A stretch of DNA of 42,317 nucleotides from Chara braunii (taxonomy: Eukaryota > Streptophyta > Charophyceae > Charales > Characeae), in contig BFEA01000032.1 in assembly GCA_003427395.1 (NCBI GenBank), positions 4,399,462 through 4,441,778 on the forward strand, read 5' to 3'. Made by a program: the position numbers and the translations under genes. This document shows positions 41,541-42,317 of this stretch, one piece after another. The notes under the pieces were generated by a model that had not been told where the DNA came from, ran no database searches, and saw nothing but the letters and a program-made list of their open reading frames with translations. The first letter of the stretch is position 1; every line of letters begins with the position of its first letter.

Positions 41541-41552
41541 TCTTCTTCATCT

Positions 41553-41731
41553 ATATATATATAACTAAACTATGTTCTTCTCTCAGTTTCACCTTTCACT
41601 ACCTAACCTATGGCTACGTCCACCTCCCCCATGGAGGAACANTATATATATATAACTAAACTATGTTCTTCTCTCAGTTTCACCTTTCACTACCTAACCT
41701 ATGGCTACGTCCACCTCCCCCATGGAGGAAC
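41553..41731. repeat. exact direct duplication (91-bp offset) around a single N
   Basis: (TA)n-ACTAAACTATGTTC through CCATGGAGGAAC occurs at about 41553-41640 and again, apparently identical, at about 41643-41731, separated by A plus one N (41642). An exact repeat split by one N is the typical sign of two overlapping contig ends being scaffolded without merging. Confidence 0.85.
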
Positions 41732-42103
41732 AACAGTGTCTAGGGGGGGAGCCTAACTCTCTCACACACAACACAGAACCCACACGCGCACACGCACACA
41801 CTCGCACCCGTGATGACCAAAGACCTTACCGATACCGAATGGGGGGAGCAAGCCAACTCTCTCAGTTGTTTGGCACGAAGAGTGCGGCAGCGGTCAGTGG
41901 GGATTGAACCCACGACCTCCTTGGCTTCGGTGATTTTAAATTCGCGTTTCCTCCAGAAAAATAAAAAGCCCCTTAAAAAAAAAGAAAGCGAAAGAAAATC
42001 TGGGATGCAGAATGGGTTCCAGGTCATCGGAGATTTCTTTTCTTGTAAATGTAAATCAACAAAATCATTTTGAGAAACGCGTTGCATATGTTGATCAGAG
42101 CCC

Positions 42104-42214
42104 CTGCAGTCTTCCCCCGAATACAACGTACGGTCGTTATAGCTGAATTTGGCATATCTTTTGGTCTAAATTCAGCTGTAATGACTGTACGTTGTATTCG
42201 GGGGAAGACTGTAG
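42104..42214. repeat. foldback MITE-like inverted repeat (47-bp arms)
   Basis: The arms 42104-42150 and 42168-42214 are reverse complements with a few mismatches (GTCTTCCCCCGAATACAACG on the left, its inverse on the right). The 17-base loop is GGCATATCTTTTGGTCT. No TSD is evident. It could be a small MITE or a hairpin-RNA source. Confidence 0.85.
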
Positions 42215-42317
42215 CCGTGGTAGTTTTTTTTTTGCAGCTTTGACAAAATAGCAGTTCAGCTGTGGGAAAAGTCAAGGTACAAGAGAGATTCTGACCATAG
42301 GAGGGGGGGGGAGAGCG

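Noticed and set aside
41880-41930. tRNA-like B box (GGTTCAATCCCC) on the minus strand
   Set aside because: No matching A box at the right distance and no cloverleaf. Could be a SINE scrap, but not supportable. Similar weak B-box matches near 23650 and 37755 were dropped for the same reason.

Overview
This is a nuclear genomic window from a member of the green lineage, most likely a repeat-rich streptophyte alga or plant. Three things support that. The only convincing protein-coding gene is a chloroplast FtsHi1-type pseudo-protease, a family known from plants and green algae. A fragment at 11.0-11.15 kb reads like the 3' part of a plant-type mitochondrial small-subunit rRNA. A plant-like U6 snRNA pseudogene lies at 39.4 kb. 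A charophyte such as Chara would fit, but that is an inference I cannot test here. The window is draft assembly: it has a 570-base gap (13593-14162), single or few N calls at 18923-18927 and 41642, and an uncut Tn5/Nextera mate-pair junction at 32058-32095, so contiguity across that point is doubtful.

Layout. 1-23 kb is AT-rich, gene-poor and built almost entirely from interspersed, often nested, non-autonomous DNA transposons. I can delimit several from their own ends and target-site duplications (TSDs). Family A has CAGGGTT/AACCCTG ends, 8-bp TSDs and a body rich in the palindrome CCGAACGTTCGG. Family B has CTAGGCTACCAG ends and 8-bp TSDs. Family C has ACCACCAGTAC ends and always sits at TTAA. 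Families A, B and a few single elements (9225-9723, 16053-16529, 33995-34221) have the 8-bp TSDs typical of the hAT superfamily. A hammerhead-ribozyme-like core lies at 79-117. A decayed LINE reverse-transcriptase tail is on the minus strand near 3.4-3.86 kb. A 517-bp foldback sits beside the assembly gap.

23.9-31.6 kb is GC-richer and carries the FtsHi1 gene: one uninterrupted 1515-codon reading frame (26530-31077, +), with a well-formed candidate intron in the 5' leader (26301-26437). The AAA+ ATPase motifs are intact. The zinc-protease site is lost. The C-terminus carries an unusual acidic and Ser-rich extension of about 470 residues.

31.6-42.3 kb has no convincing gene. It holds GC-richer MITE families (C, D and E), tandem repeats and minisatellites, microsatellites, long homopolymers, the U6 pseudogene, a 91-bp duplication around one N, and a terminal foldback. 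There is no operon-like organisation. The biology of the window is one chloroplast gene embedded in transposon-derived DNA.
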